Positions 16,454 to 25,710 of a stretch of 64,000 bases of DNA are shown one piece after another. The notes beneath the pieces are model-generated. The model had not been told where the DNA came from, made no database searches, and saw only the letters and a list, made by a program, of their open reading frames with translations. How positions within the stretch are numbered: position 1 is the first letter of the stretch; the number at the start of each line of letters is the position of its first letter. Origin of the DNA: Roseobacter fucihabitans (lineage in GTDB: Bacteria; Pseudomonadota; Alphaproteobacteria; Rhodobacterales; Rhodobacteraceae); NCBI RefSeq assembly GCF_014337925.2, contig NZ_CP143423.1, forward strand, positions 960,501 through 1,024,500, read 5' to 3'. The position numbers and the translations under genes were made by a program.

Positions 16454-17929
16454 ACCGTAACTCTCTCTCGTCTCTTACAGGGTCAATCTAAAGCAAACCG
16501 AGTTTGTTTGATAGGCTTCTATCCGCTTTGGCGCAGGCCTGTGTGACATCGGATGACATGCGAAAAATCCGGGTGGCATAGATTTTGTCGATGTTTTTTA
16601 TGTGGTTATCTCGTCCTTTGGCCGGGGATATGCTGTTGGATCTGCAACTGGACCTAGGGTTTCACGCAAAGTGGCAATCATGGTTCTTGCGCCTCGCCCC
16701 GCGAAGGCCCGGTTTTCGTGAAGGCTGAAAAAACCCAATTCCGCGATGGAACGGCAATCGACCCACTTTGTACCCTGACCGATCCAACTTGCGCGCAGGG
16801 CATCATACACGCCGATCTTTGCCTGTGCACAGAGCGCAACCTGTCTGACCAAGCCTGCCAGAAATCCGGCGTGTCGGCGCAGGATGATCGCAACCCTGGC
16901 ACCCCGTTTGCAATGCATAAGCTGCCAGATGAAGGGCGGCGGCTCTAAAACAAACCAACGCGTGCGCTTCACCGTTTAGGACCGTCGGTTGAATGGCATT
17001 TGCGATCTTGGTCCGGGTGTGATCACGGTATCGTTGGGAGCTGATCATGCGCGCACCATGCCCAAAGCCGAAATAAGGCACCAGCAACGTTTCGATCACA
17101 GCAGGTTCGCGTGGAATGTGCAAAGCTACATCGCCGCGCCGGATGTCAAGAAAGCGAGCGCATCGTTGAAGAACCTGCCGGCGACCGCCGCTGCGAAACT
17201 GAGCGAGCACAATGCCATCAACGCTGTTTGCCAGCTCATCCAGCGCGCGCGGTTGCGGCGGCAGGGCCGCGCGTCGCGAGCCCATTGCGCACCAGGAGAA
17301 GCCGTAGAACCCACCCGCTGAATCAAGAACACCCCAGCGTTATCGGCCGCATGCGGAAATACGCGGGCGTTCTGTCGAGTGTCAAATCGATCTGAAAGGC
17401 CGCCAAAACGATGGGTTTCCATGACTTCTCAGTCAGGTTCTTTATTTATCAATGTAACATCATCGCAGGAAAATCTAACTGAAGGGTAAGGATGGTGGCG
17501 GTATTACGATAGATGGTACAGGCATGCAGTATCGCCGGGCGGCGTTAGGCGAATGCGAAACCAACCAAATTTAAATTCTCTGTTTGATGCCACAACTCCC
17601 ACGAATTGACCGCCTGGAATAAGCCCGTGATGTAGATCGATTTATTCTTCATGGCGCATATCATGGCACTTCGGCCGTGTTTTTTTGATTGTTTTATGTG
17701 TTACTTTTGGCAATCTTGCGTTGATTAATAATCTATACTTCGATGGTTCCTGGAAGCTGTGGTTGTCTGATCGCGCTGCGCAGATAAGCGAAAGATACGT
17801 TCGGTGTGTGGCGAAGCCATGTCGCATCGCAGGTTTGTGTTTTGGATCTTACATTTGGCTGGCTTTTTCAACGCACCCACCTGGGTGTGCGGAGGCTTGT
17901 CGGTTTGAAACGCATTAATCCGCAGTCGT
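16454..17929. other. about 1.5 kb without a recognisable gene, probably decayed
   Basis: Open frames exist on the minus strand (16598-16972, and 16803-17285 in another frame), but I recognise no family in them, they change frame against each other and lack good ribosome sites. Their order would fit one older gene broken by frameshifts (segments such as FLDIRRGDVALHIPREPAVIE and WIGQGTKWVDCRSIAELGFF), but this is inference. The part from about 17420 to 17930 is distinctly AT-rich and holds no candidate gene. Confidence 0.4.
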
Positions 17930-20047
17930 TTATTCGGCGGGGTTGCCGTGAGACGTATCTGAAAGGATGAATTTTTCATGGGCGTCGCGGATCACGCCGG
18001 TTGAAAGGTTCAGGAGTTGAATCATTGCGGGCAGATTTTTGGCCTGGACCGGTGGCGACAGAAAATACCCCTGAACCTCGTCACAGTCATGATCCCGCAG
18101 CCAGGCGAGTTGCTCACAGGATTCCACGCCTTCGGCAACAATTGTTGCCCCTATTTGCCTACCCAGGGTGAGGATCAAGCTGATGATCGGACCGGATTTG
18201 GGTAATTGTGAAATGAAGGACTGGTCAATTTTCAGACAGTGCAGCGGAAACCGGGAGATATAGGAGAGATTTGAGTAGCCGGTTCCAAAATCGTCAATCG
18301 CGATACGATACCCCAATTTTGAAATCGTTGAGAGTTTTTCGGCAATCAGATCATGATCCCCAATCAGCACATTTTCAGTGATTTCCAATTCAATTTTGTT
18401 TTCTGGAAAATCTGGATGGCGCGCGAAACGTTCCAAAGATTGCAATAGTCTCTGGTTTTCGAATTGGCGCGGCGAAATATTCAAAGAAAGATCGATATCA
18501 AGACCGGTTTGATGCCACGTAATGGCCTGTCGACACCCCAATTCCAGCACAAGTTGGCCCAGGTCCTCAATCAACCCGGTCTCTTCGCAAATTGCAATGA
18601 ATTCACTTGGCATGATCAGGCCACGCTGCGGATGATTCCACCTTACGAGGGCCTCGGCCGAGACCACCTTTCCGGTCCGCATACTGACCCGAGGCTGAAA
18701 GTGCAGGGTGAACTCCTTGTTTTCGACCGCGTGTTTCAGCTGCAATTCAACAAGATCTCGGGCTTTTGCCTCAACGCCCATTTCATCGCTGAAAAAGGTT
18801 GCACGGTTGCGACCGGCCTGTTTGGAGGCGTAGAGCGCGATATCAGCCTCGCGCATGGTGACTGCAAAATTGACCGAAGCAGGCAGGAACGTGGAAATCC
18901 CGATGCTAACGGATGTGCTGACGCGGGTCATCTCGTTGAAAATCGGCTGAGAAACCGATTCCAGAATATCATCAACCTTCTGGATCAGCTCGGTTTCACA
19001 CGCGGCATCTTGAAGGACCACGACGAATTCATCCCCGCCCAGACGGACGAGGATATTGTCACTTCCGATCACCTCTGCCGTGCGTTTCGCAATTTCCTTG
19101 AGGACGATGTCGCCCATTTCATGACCAAGCCGGTCATTGATTTGTTTGAAACGGTCCACATCAAAGCACAAAAGAGCAGCGCGGCGTGTTTCGTGCCGCC
19201 CGATTGTCGCGATATGTTGTTGCAAATAGGAGCGATTGTAACAGCCTGTCAGCTGGTCTCTTTCGGCCAGATAACGGGCCTTATCTCTTGCAATCTTGAG
19301 TTCGCTGACATCGATGGCGGTGATCAGGATGGCTGGATTCCCGGTGGCGGCATCCTTGCATGGTTTCGCCGTCAGATCATGCCAGCGCGGACCTTCGCTG
19401 GTACTGACGCGGCAAACCATCCTGTGTTCCGACGCCTTCTCAATAGATGCAATGAGTGCCTGATAATCTGCAAAGTCTATGAATTTTTCCATGATGGTTT
19501 GACCCGCATGGGTTGCCGCGTTGCGCGCGGCCGGGTTCATATAGCTGGGCGGACCATCGACGTCATGCAATGCGATCATGACGTCTGTGTGCAACAGCGC
19601 TTCGGCGCTGCGCAGGTTCTCGGGTTCGGCATCAGCACGGTCGATCACTTCACATTGCATGGCCATTCGCCCATCGGGCAGGCGGTAGCCCCTGAAAACG
19701 ATCCTCAGGCTTGTTGGTACGCCGTTTGGATAAAGCGTCCATAATTCGCTGAAGGTTGTATCCTGTTCTATGAAATCGATTTGATATTGTTTGAGGCGCT
19801 TGGCGACGGTCGGCGACATGTCTTTGGTGAAGTCGCGCAATCGCAAACTGTTTTCATCTTCGGCCTGCCAGAGCTTACAGGCGGAAGGATTGGCGAAAAT
19901 AATGCGCGAGGCGTCCACGTCATATACCCAGAAAGCCGTCTTCAACCGGTTTGCGGTGACGTTCCAGGCATCGGTTATGGCCGCAGGATCGCTTGCCTGC
20001 GCCTCATCCGGCACAGGTTTTTCGATCTTGGTATTTTCGTTGCGCAT
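17930..20047 (-). CDS. PAS-GGDEF-EAL cyclic-di-GMP turnover protein
   Basis: Predicted to make and/or break c-di-GMP, so likely to influence motility or attachment. 705 residues from ATG 20047, which has GAGAGG seven bases upstream. The N-terminal 260 residues contain two PAS-like sensor segments (TAFWVYDVDASRIIFANPSA and the region ending ITAIDVSELK) and no membrane helix. The GGDEF domain has an intact GGDEF (337-341). The EAL domain has EAL (465-467), ITENVL, IDDFGTGYSN and AEGVES, so both active sites look complete. Whether both work cannot be told. A GST gene lies upstream on the same strand, 26 bases away. Confidence 0.92.
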   Translation of the reverse strand: MRNENTKIEKPVPDEAQASDPAAITDAWNVTANRLKTAFWVYDVDASRIIFANPSACKLWQAEDENSLRLRDFTKDMSPTVAKRLKQYQIDFIEQDTTFSELWTLYPNGVPTSLRIVFRGYRLPDGRMAMQCEVIDRADAEPENLRSAEALLHTDVMIALHDVDGPPSYMNPAARNAATHAGQTIMEKFIDFADYQALIASIEKASEHRMVCRVSTSEGPRWHDLTAKPCKDAATGNPAILITAIDVSELKIARDKARYLAERDQLTGCYNRSYLQQHIATIGRHETRRAALLCFDVDRFKQINDRLGHEMGDIVLKEIAKRTAEVIGSDNILVRLGGDEFVVVLQDAACETELIQKVDDILESVSQPIFNEMTRVSTSVSIGISTFLPASVNFAVTMREADIALYASKQAGRNRATFFSDEMGVEAKARDLVELQLKHAVENKEFTLHFQPRVSMRTGKVVSAEALVRWNHPQRGLIMPSEFIAICEETGLIEDLGQLVLELGCRQAITWHQTGLDIDLSLNISPRQFENQRLLQSLERFARHPDFPENKIELEITENVLIGDHDLIAEKLSTISKLGYRIAIDDFGTGYSNLSYISRFPLHCLKIDQSFISQLPKSGPIISLILTLGRQIGATIVAEGVESCEQLAWLRDHDCDEVQGYFLSPPVQAKNLPAMIQLLNLSTGVIRDAHEKFILSDTSHGNPAE

Positions 20048-20073
20048 GGGGATACCTCTCCGGCAACGCGACG

Positions 20074-20706
20074 CTAGGCGGCTTTGATTTTGGCGGGGCT
20101 CAACTCTGCGAGAGGTCGGAACCCTTTCGTTGCTTCGACCGCTGTGATCCAACGCGATATGGCGGGATAATCCAAGAGGGACAAACCGGCTTCTGCGATC
20201 ACATGCACATACCCAAAGATCGCGATATCAGCCAGCGAATAGCCAGAGTCCAACATGAATTCGCGGCTCTCCAGATGTGCATCAAGCCTGAACAGGTTTG
20301 GCTCGGCCAGCGCCTGCCAGATTTCAATATCGCTCGCTCGCAGGTCACGCTCTTCCGGTTTGAGGGTGGTAAAAAACCGTGCGGGTGAAATGAAAGGCTC
20401 AAGTTTTGTTTGCTCGAAAAACATCCATTGCAGCGCTTGTGCGCGTTCCTCGGCGCGGGTGGGCATCAGGGGGCTATCTTCTGCGAGATACCACAGCATT
20501 GCGTTGCTCTCGCCGATGGACGCACCGGTCGATGTCACAAGAAAGGGGACCACGCCAAGAGGGTTGATCGCTAAAAAGTCAGGCGATTTTTGCTGGCCAT
20601 TCAGAACATCGACCAAACACAGCTTGAAGGGTTTGCCAAGCTGTTGCAGGGCCAACCAGGGTTTAAAACTATTCCCCGATCCTAAACACGCGAATAATTC
20701 AATCAC
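20074..20706 (-). CDS. glutathione S-transferase family protein
   Basis: Cytosolic GST of 210 residues. N-terminal thioredoxin-like half: MIELFACLGSGNSFKPWLALQQLG, NPLGVVPFL (the cis-Pro before the VPFL strand) and GESNAMLWYLAE (glutathione gamma-glutamyl contact, normally ES/DS). All-helical C-terminal half ends with the conserved GYSLADIAIFGYVH capping motif. Ser10/Ser12 could be the catalytic residue, as in beta/theta-like types. The substrate is unknown. It precedes the GGDEF-EAL gene closely, which may only reflect shared transcription. Confidence 0.87.
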   Translation of the reverse strand: MIELFACLGSGNSFKPWLALQQLGKPFKLCLVDVLNGQQKSPDFLAINPLGVVPFLVTSTGASIGESNAMLWYLAEDSPLMPTRAEERAQALQWMFFEQTKLEPFISPARFFTTLKPEERDLRASDIEIWQALAEPNLFRLDAHLESREFMLDSGYSLADIAIFGYVHVIAEAGLSLLDYPAISRWITAVEATKGFRPLAELSPAKIKAA

Positions 20707-20870
20707 AAGACACTCCTCCAGCTGGCAGATCGTATCCCTGACTAAAGAGGCGGCGTTAATTCGGTATAAATCCTTTCTTCAGATCACCTTAAAATAAGAC
20801 ATAATTTTTACGGTTGTGACGCGCGGCAGAGCGGCGAACAAGCACTGCTGCATGTCAGGGCCGGCGAAGG

Positions 20871-21188
20871 TCAGGCCTTGGCGCAGATGTGCATGGCACC
20901 GTCAATTTCCGCACCGCTTTGAGCCGTTACCGTTTGGGCGGAAATATTTGCCTCAACGTTTGCGGTCGCAGACAGGGTAAGGTCATCGCATTGCAAGGTG
21001 CCCTGATGGCGCCCCTCAAGAACTACTGTTTTCCCGGAAAGAGCCCCTTGGACGTGCCCGCCCGCGCGCACGACGGTTGAGAGCGCGGTGATATCGCCGC
21101 TGACGGAGCCCTTGATCTCAACGCTTCCTTCCGCCGATTTGATGTTGCCTTCTATGAAGAGATCTTCGGCGATGACTGAGTTCGGCAT
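20871..21188 (-). CDS. bactofilin (polymer-forming cytoskeletal protein)
   Basis: 105 residues forming the right-handed beta-helix core of bactofilins, filament-forming scaffolds involved in cell shape and wall enzyme placement. The repeated hydrophobic-Gly pattern is visible: DLFIEGNIKSAEGSVEIKG, SVSGDITALSTVVRAGG, HVQGALSGKTVVLEG and later rungs. ATG 21188 is preferred since AAGGA lies seven bases before it; ATG 21209 upstream lacks a ribosome site. No membrane anchor. The protein is short at both ends, close to a bare core domain. Confidence 0.88.
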   Translation of the reverse strand: MPNSVIAEDLFIEGNIKSAEGSVEIKGSVSGDITALSTVVRAGGHVQGALSGKTVVLEGRHQGTLQCDDLTLSATANVEANISAQTVTAQSGAEIDGAMHICAKA

Positions 21189-21663
21189 GAAAAAATCCTT
21201 TTTCGACATTTCGGGGCCATAACGAGACCTGCAAGGGCGCAGATGAAATGCCCCTGCCTGTGATTATGCGCGATTATGGTAAACAAGTTCCTACCAAGGA
21301 TTAGGATTTCCTTTTTGCGGCATCTGGAAGCCACGCGCAGCCCTCAACAAAGTGCGCAGGGCGCAGCGACCGACAGGCAAGGATATCCTGGCCAAAGTCA
21401 GGGTGTACGGGCGTCCTATAGGCCAGCCTTGTGAGGCTCGAACTCGAAGGAGGGCTTGAACTCATCACCCCGGAGTTGTCGGATAAACGGTGTCGCAGGA
21501 AGAATATCACATGGAAACTTGCAACCAAAGCATCGGGTGCGCAATTTTCTCCAATCGCGCTACACTCACCCTCGTGTTATGCAATACAAAGCACCGGATG
21601 CACTGTATGTGCCTGGCGGCTGATAGGCGTGAGTTGCAACCTGAAACAAAGGAGCTTGACCCC

Positions 21664-22518
21664 ATGCTCAGAAAAATACTCGTCCCCGTAAGAGGCGATG
21701 GTCTGGTCGAAACAGTTCTGGGTCACGCGGCAACGCTGGCGCGGCGTCACAAGGCGCATATCGTTGTTGCCCATTGCCGCCCCCAGGCGGAGGATCTGAT
21801 GCCCTATGGGATGCCCTTGCCCGCTTTTGCCCGCAAAACCATGCTCAAGCAGGCGCAGGAACTGGCCAATCAACAGGAAAATGACCTCAGGGCAGAGCTG
21901 CACCAGCTCGCTGAAAAGCTGGAGCTGCACGAAGCGCAAGCCGCACCGGGCTCTGATACCACGGTCGAGTTCGTTGAGGAAAGCGGTCGTATGGCCGATG
22001 TGATCAAACACAATGGGCGGCTTGCGGATATCATCGTGGTTGCCAAACCGAACCGGGACAGCAACCTGGGGACAAATTCGCTGAAATCCGCGCTGTTTCA
22101 AACCGGCCGCCCGGTTTTGATGTGCCCGCCGCGTGACACGGCACCACAGACTTTTTGTGAGCGGATCACGGTCGCCTGGAATGGATCGCTCGAAGCCTCC
22201 CGCATGGTCGCGCTGACGCTTGATCTGGCCGCTGGCGCGCAGAAAGTCTCTATTCTGACCGGTGGCAAGGGGGAGCCTCATGGGGCGACCGCCGAGGAAC
22301 TGGTCGAATACTATAATCTGCGCGGTGTGGCTGCCGATATTCACCGCTTTGAGGCGCGCAATCCGGGTATTACGCTGCTGAAAAAAACCGAGGAGATTGG
22401 GGCCGGTATGCTGATCATGGGGGCCTATGGGATCAGCCATGAGCGCGAAACACTGTTTGGAGGCAATACGCAAGCTGTTGTCGATTCAGCCCAAATTCCT
22501 GTCGTTCTGGCACATTAA
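21664..22518 (+). CDS. tandem universal stress protein (UspA family)
   Basis: 284 residues with two Usp folds in tandem. The first begins MLRKILVPVRGDGLVETVLGHA; the second begins near ERITVAWNGSLEASRMVAL and ends with the ATP-binding pattern MGAYGISHERETLFGGNTQ, close to the family G-x2-G-x9-G-(S/T) signature. Start ATG 21664 has AAAGGAG nine bases upstream; the open frame extends further up but without Usp similarity. Role in stress survival is inferred from the family. It is followed by the tctCBA operon after about 130 bases. Confidence 0.9.
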   Translation: MLRKILVPVRGDGLVETVLGHAATLARRHKAHIVVAHCRPQAEDLMPYGMPLPAFARKTMLKQAQELANQQENDLRAELHQLAEKLELHEAQAAPGSDTTVEFVEESGRMADVIKHNGRLADIIVVAKPNRDSNLGTNSLKSALFQTGRPVLMCPPRDTAPQTFCERITVAWNGSLEASRMVALTLDLAAGAQKVSILTGGKGEPHGATAEELVEYYNLRGVAADIHRFEARNPGITLLKKTEEIGAGMLIMGAYGISHERETLFGGNTQAVVDSAQIPVVLAH

Positions 22519-22590
22519 CGATTTCGAGGGTAATAAAATAATTCTTGAAAAGGGTTTCGCGTAATATAGTTACTGTTGGACCGAATTGGA

Positions 22591-22620
22591 TGTATCGGTG
22601 CTTTTTGGTGTATCGATACA
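22591..22620 (+). promoter_or_regulatory. palindromic operator-like site upstream of tctC
   Basis: TGTATCGATACA (22609-22620) is a perfect 12-bp palindrome, and TGTATCG occurs again 18 bases earlier at 22591. The pair lies 29 bases before the tctC ATG, where a repressor would block transcription. No tct-type regulator gene is present beside the operon. Confidence 0.45.
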
Positions 22621-22648
22621 AAAGACATAAAGTTGGAGGAGGAAGGTT

Positions 22649-23620
22649 ATGAAATTTACCAAACGCACGGTTTTGGGTGGCATGCTCGCAGGCATCGTGG
22701 CGGCAGTCCCGTCAATTTCGCTCGCAGACGGGTGGACACCGCGCAAGCCGATTGATTTTACCATCATGGCTGGTCCGGGCGGGGGCGCTGATCAGATCGC
22801 GCGCTTTATCCAATCTGTCGCTGAAAAGAAGGATCTGACGAACCGTCCGCTGGTACCCAACAACAAGGGGGGCGGCTCGGGCGCAGAGGCGCTTATTCAC
22901 GTCAGCACTGCCAATGATGCCGATCACACGATCCTTGTGACGTTGAATTCGTTTTTCACAACACCGCTGCGTCAGGCTAATCTGGGCATCGACATTCAAA
23001 CCTTCACACCGATTGCCATGATGGGGGTCGATCCCTTTGTGCTCTGGGTGCATAAAGACTCCGGCATCACGACATTTGAGGATTACATCGAGAACGTAAA
23101 ATCCATGAACGGCGAATATGTCATGGGCGGCACCGGGCAGGGGCAGGAAGATTCCATCGTGATCGCCTATATGTCGGATGCTTTTGGCCTCGACATCAAA
23201 TACATCCCCTACAGCGGTGGGGGTGCGGTGGCCAAAGACCTCGCGGGCAAGCAGATCATGGCGACGGTGAACAACCCCGCAGAGGCCAAGGGTTTCTATG
23301 AGGCGGGCGATTTCATACCGCTTCTGGCGTTCTCAGACGAGCGGATGCCGGCCTATCCGGATGTGCCCACCCTGAAGGAAAAGGGACATGACTTTTCCTA
23401 CTATAACCAGCGCGCCGTCGTGGGCGCACCGGGCATGTCTGCCGAAGCAGCGGCCTATTATCAGGACGTTTTCACCCAGATTTTCGAGAGCGAAGAGTGG
23501 CAGGGGTATCTGACCTCTGAGAGCCTCTCGCCGCTATGGATGGACGCGGCCGCGCAACAGGACTACTGGGGCTTGCAGGTTGAAAACCACAAGAAACTGC
23601 TTGCCGCTCTGGGCGAATAA
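22649..23620 (+). CDS. tctC: tripartite tricarboxylate transporter substrate-binding protein TctC
   Basis: Periplasmic receptor of a TTT (Tct) carrier. 323 residues with a signal peptide (MKFTKRTVLGGMLAGIVAAV, ending around SLA-DG), then the family start WTPRKPIDFTIMAGPGGGAD, which holds the carboxylate-binding loop, and NNPAEAKGFYEAGDFIPLLAFS. GGAGGAGG is a strong ribosome site before the ATG. First gene of tctC-tctB-tctA. The transported compound, usually a di- or tricarboxylate, cannot be deduced. Confidence 0.92.
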   Translation: MKFTKRTVLGGMLAGIVAAVPSISLADGWTPRKPIDFTIMAGPGGGADQIARFIQSVAEKKDLTNRPLVPNNKGGGSGAEALIHVSTANDADHTILVTLNSFFTTPLRQANLGIDIQTFTPIAMMGVDPFVLWVHKDSGITTFEDYIENVKSMNGEYVMGGTGQGQEDSIVIAYMSDAFGLDIKYIPYSGGGAVAKDLAGKQIMATVNNPAEAKGFYEAGDFIPLLAFSDERMPAYPDVPTLKEKGHDFSYYNQRAVVGAPGMSAEAAAYYQDVFTQIFESEEWQGYLTSESLSPLWMDAAAQQDYWGLQVENHKKLLAALGE

Positions 23621-23651
23621 GCGCAGCGTTTGAAAAAGGAACGAGGGCCGG

Positions 23652-24155
23652 ATGCGTAAAGGTGAAATTATCACGGCGGGGATTCTGGCCCTCCTCTCGA
23701 TCTATCTGATGTGGAAAAGTACCGAACTTCCCGTTGGATATATTACCGGGCAGGGGCCGGGCGGTGGTGCTTGGCCGTTCTGGCTCTCGGCGATGATGCT
23801 GATTTGCTGCGGGATGATCGCGCTGAACTGGTGGCGCGGCACCAGCCCCCCTTCACAATCGGACGAACCGGTGCTGGATGCCTATGGCTGGCGCATGTTG
23901 GTGATGGTGGGCGGGGGCATCGTCGGTTTCGTGGCGCTGGTGAACATCATATCGATGTACGGCGCGATCGCGGTTTTCCTGCTGTATTACGTCAAATACC
24001 TCGGACGCCACGGATGGGGTCTGAGCCTGGCGCTGGCGCTGATCACACCGGTCGCTTTCTTCTTTTTCTTCGAGGGGGCCATGCGTATCACCATGCCGAC
24101 GGGCATGGCCTTCACCGATCCCGTGTTCAATGTTCTCTATGAGATCATTTACTGA
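23652..24155 (+). CDS. tctB: tripartite tricarboxylate transporter small membrane subunit TctB
   Basis: 167 residues with four predicted membrane segments (ITAGILALLSIYLMW, WPFWLSAMMLICCGMIAL, MLVMVGGGIVGFVALVNI and the last WGLSLALALITPVAFFFF block). Small subunits of this carrier family vary strongly in sequence, so the call leans on its place between tctC and tctA and on the family-typical PGGGAWPFWL early loop. Spaced 31 bases from tctC. Confidence 0.88.
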   Translation: MRKGEIITAGILALLSIYLMWKSTELPVGYITGQGPGGGAWPFWLSAMMLICCGMIALNWWRGTSPPSQSDEPVLDAYGWRMLVMVGGGIVGFVALVNIISMYGAIAVFLLYYVKYLGRHGWGLSLALALITPVAFFFFFEGAMRITMPTGMAFTDPVFNVLYEIIY

Positions 24156-24191
24156 ATGCTTCTGGCACCGTTCTAAGGACCCCGGCTCAAA

Positions 24192-25697
24192 ATGGAAATC
24201 TTCGCTCTTCTGATTGACGGAATGTTGGTTGCCCTCCAGCCGCTCAATCTCACTATGATCGTGATCGGGGTCAGCGTCGGCTTGCTTATCGGCGCGATGC
24301 CGGGGCTTGGATCCGTCAATGGGGTTGCGATCCTCTTGCCGGTGACCTTCCTTGTGCCACCGGGATCGGCGATCATCTTTCTGGCCGCGATTTATTACGG
24401 AGCAATGTATGGTGGTGCCATTTCGTCAATCACATTGGGCATTCCGGGGGCCTCCACGGCGGTGGCCACCACATTTGACGGACGGCCCTTGGCCAAGCAA
24501 GGGCGCGCGAGCCTGGCATTGGTCACGGCGGCGCTGGCCTCCTTTGTGGGCGGGACGGTGGCAAATGTGCTGTTCACGCTTTTCGCGCCCGCGCTGGCCT
24601 CTGTGGCGCTGTCGTTTGGCCCGCCGGAGGTTTTTGCGCTGATGTTGCTGGCCTTTGCAACCTTCGTGGGTTTGGGCGGGGATGACATCCCCAAAACCAT
24701 CTTCTCCATCTGTTTCGGACTGGTGCTGGGCTCGGTCGGGTTCGACCAGATATCGGGTGCGCCGCGTCTGGTGCTTTTCGAGATGAACGGATTCCTGCAA
24801 GGTATCGGATTTCTGGTGCTGGCCATTGGCGTCTACGGCATCGGCGAGATGCTCTGGACCATCGAACAATCACGCGGCGAGGTCACCAAGACAACGCCCA
24901 AGATGACCGTCAAAGGCATGGCCTCGGACGCCAAGGAAGCCACCAAGCGCGGATGGAAAGGGACGATCATCGGCTCGTTCCTGGGCTTTTTTGTGGGCGT
25001 TCTGCCAGCGGCCGGTGCCACGCCGGGATCGCTCATGTCCTACGGCGTGGCCAAGATGGTGTCGCGCAAACCCGAGAGCTTCGGGCAGGGCAATCCCGAC
25101 GGTGTCGCCGCCCCCGAGGCCGCCAATAATTCTGCCTCGACGGGCTCAATGTTGCCCATGCTGACGCTGGGCATCCCCGGCTCGCCCACGACCGCAATCC
25201 TGTTGGGCGGTATGGTGATCTGGGGCCTGGTGCCGGGGCCGCGCCTGTTTGTGGATGAAACCGAATTTGTCTGGGGCCTGATCGGCTCGTTCTACGTGTC
25301 GAATATGGCGGCGGTGCTGATCAACCTGGCGTTCATTCCGCTCTTTATCTGGATGCTGCGGATGCCCTTCACGGTGCTGGCCCCGATGATTTTCGTGCTG
25401 TCAATTGTGGGGGGCTATGCGGCGACGCGGGACATGTTCGACATCTGGCTGATGGTGGTTTTTGGGATTGGAGCATTTTTCCTGCGCAAGTTCGACTACC
25501 CGCTGGCCCCGGCGGTGCTGGCCATCGTGCTTGGTCCGATTGCCGAGCCGACCTTGCGCCAATCGCTGCTCCTCTCCTCGGGCGATCCGTCGATCTTTTT
25601 TACCCGCCCCGTGGCCGGACCCATCACCGTCATCGCGCTGATCCTGATCTTCCTGCCCGCGCTTAAACTGCTGCGCCGCAAGCGTAAGGTGGCGTGA
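24192..25697 (+). CDS. tctA: tripartite tricarboxylate transporter large permease TctA
   Basis: Main channel of the sodium- or proton-driven Tct carrier. 501 residues with about 12 membrane segments. The two family hallmark loops are seen: YGGAISSITLGIPGA (about residue 75-90) and the repeat-symmetric LTLGIPGSPTTAILLGGM (about 325-342). The start MEIFALLIDGML is standard. It ends the operon; a convergent nagA gene follows 13 bases after its stop. Confidence 0.94.
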   Translation: MEIFALLIDGMLVALQPLNLTMIVIGVSVGLLIGAMPGLGSVNGVAILLPVTFLVPPGSAIIFLAAIYYGAMYGGAISSITLGIPGASTAVATTFDGRPLAKQGRASLALVTAALASFVGGTVANVLFTLFAPALASVALSFGPPEVFALMLLAFATFVGLGGDDIPKTIFSICFGLVLGSVGFDQISGAPRLVLFEMNGFLQGIGFLVLAIGVYGIGEMLWTIEQSRGEVTKTTPKMTVKGMASDAKEATKRGWKGTIIGSFLGFFVGVLPAAGATPGSLMSYGVAKMVSRKPESFGQGNPDGVAAPEAANNSASTGSMLPMLTLGIPGSPTTAILLGGMVIWGLVPGPRLFVDETEFVWGLIGSFYVSNMAAVLINLAFIPLFIWMLRMPFTVLAPMIFVLSIVGGYAATRDMFDIWLMVVFGIGAFFLRKFDYPLAPAVLAIVLGPIAEPTLRQSLLLSSGDPSIFFTRPVAGPITVIALILIFLPALKLLRRKRKVA

Positions 25698-25710
25698 CCG
25701 TGGCCAAACA

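Noticed and set aside
16989-17321. Plus-strand open frame in the decayed region
   Set aside because: Opposite to better-looking minus-strand segments, no recognisable domain, poor start.
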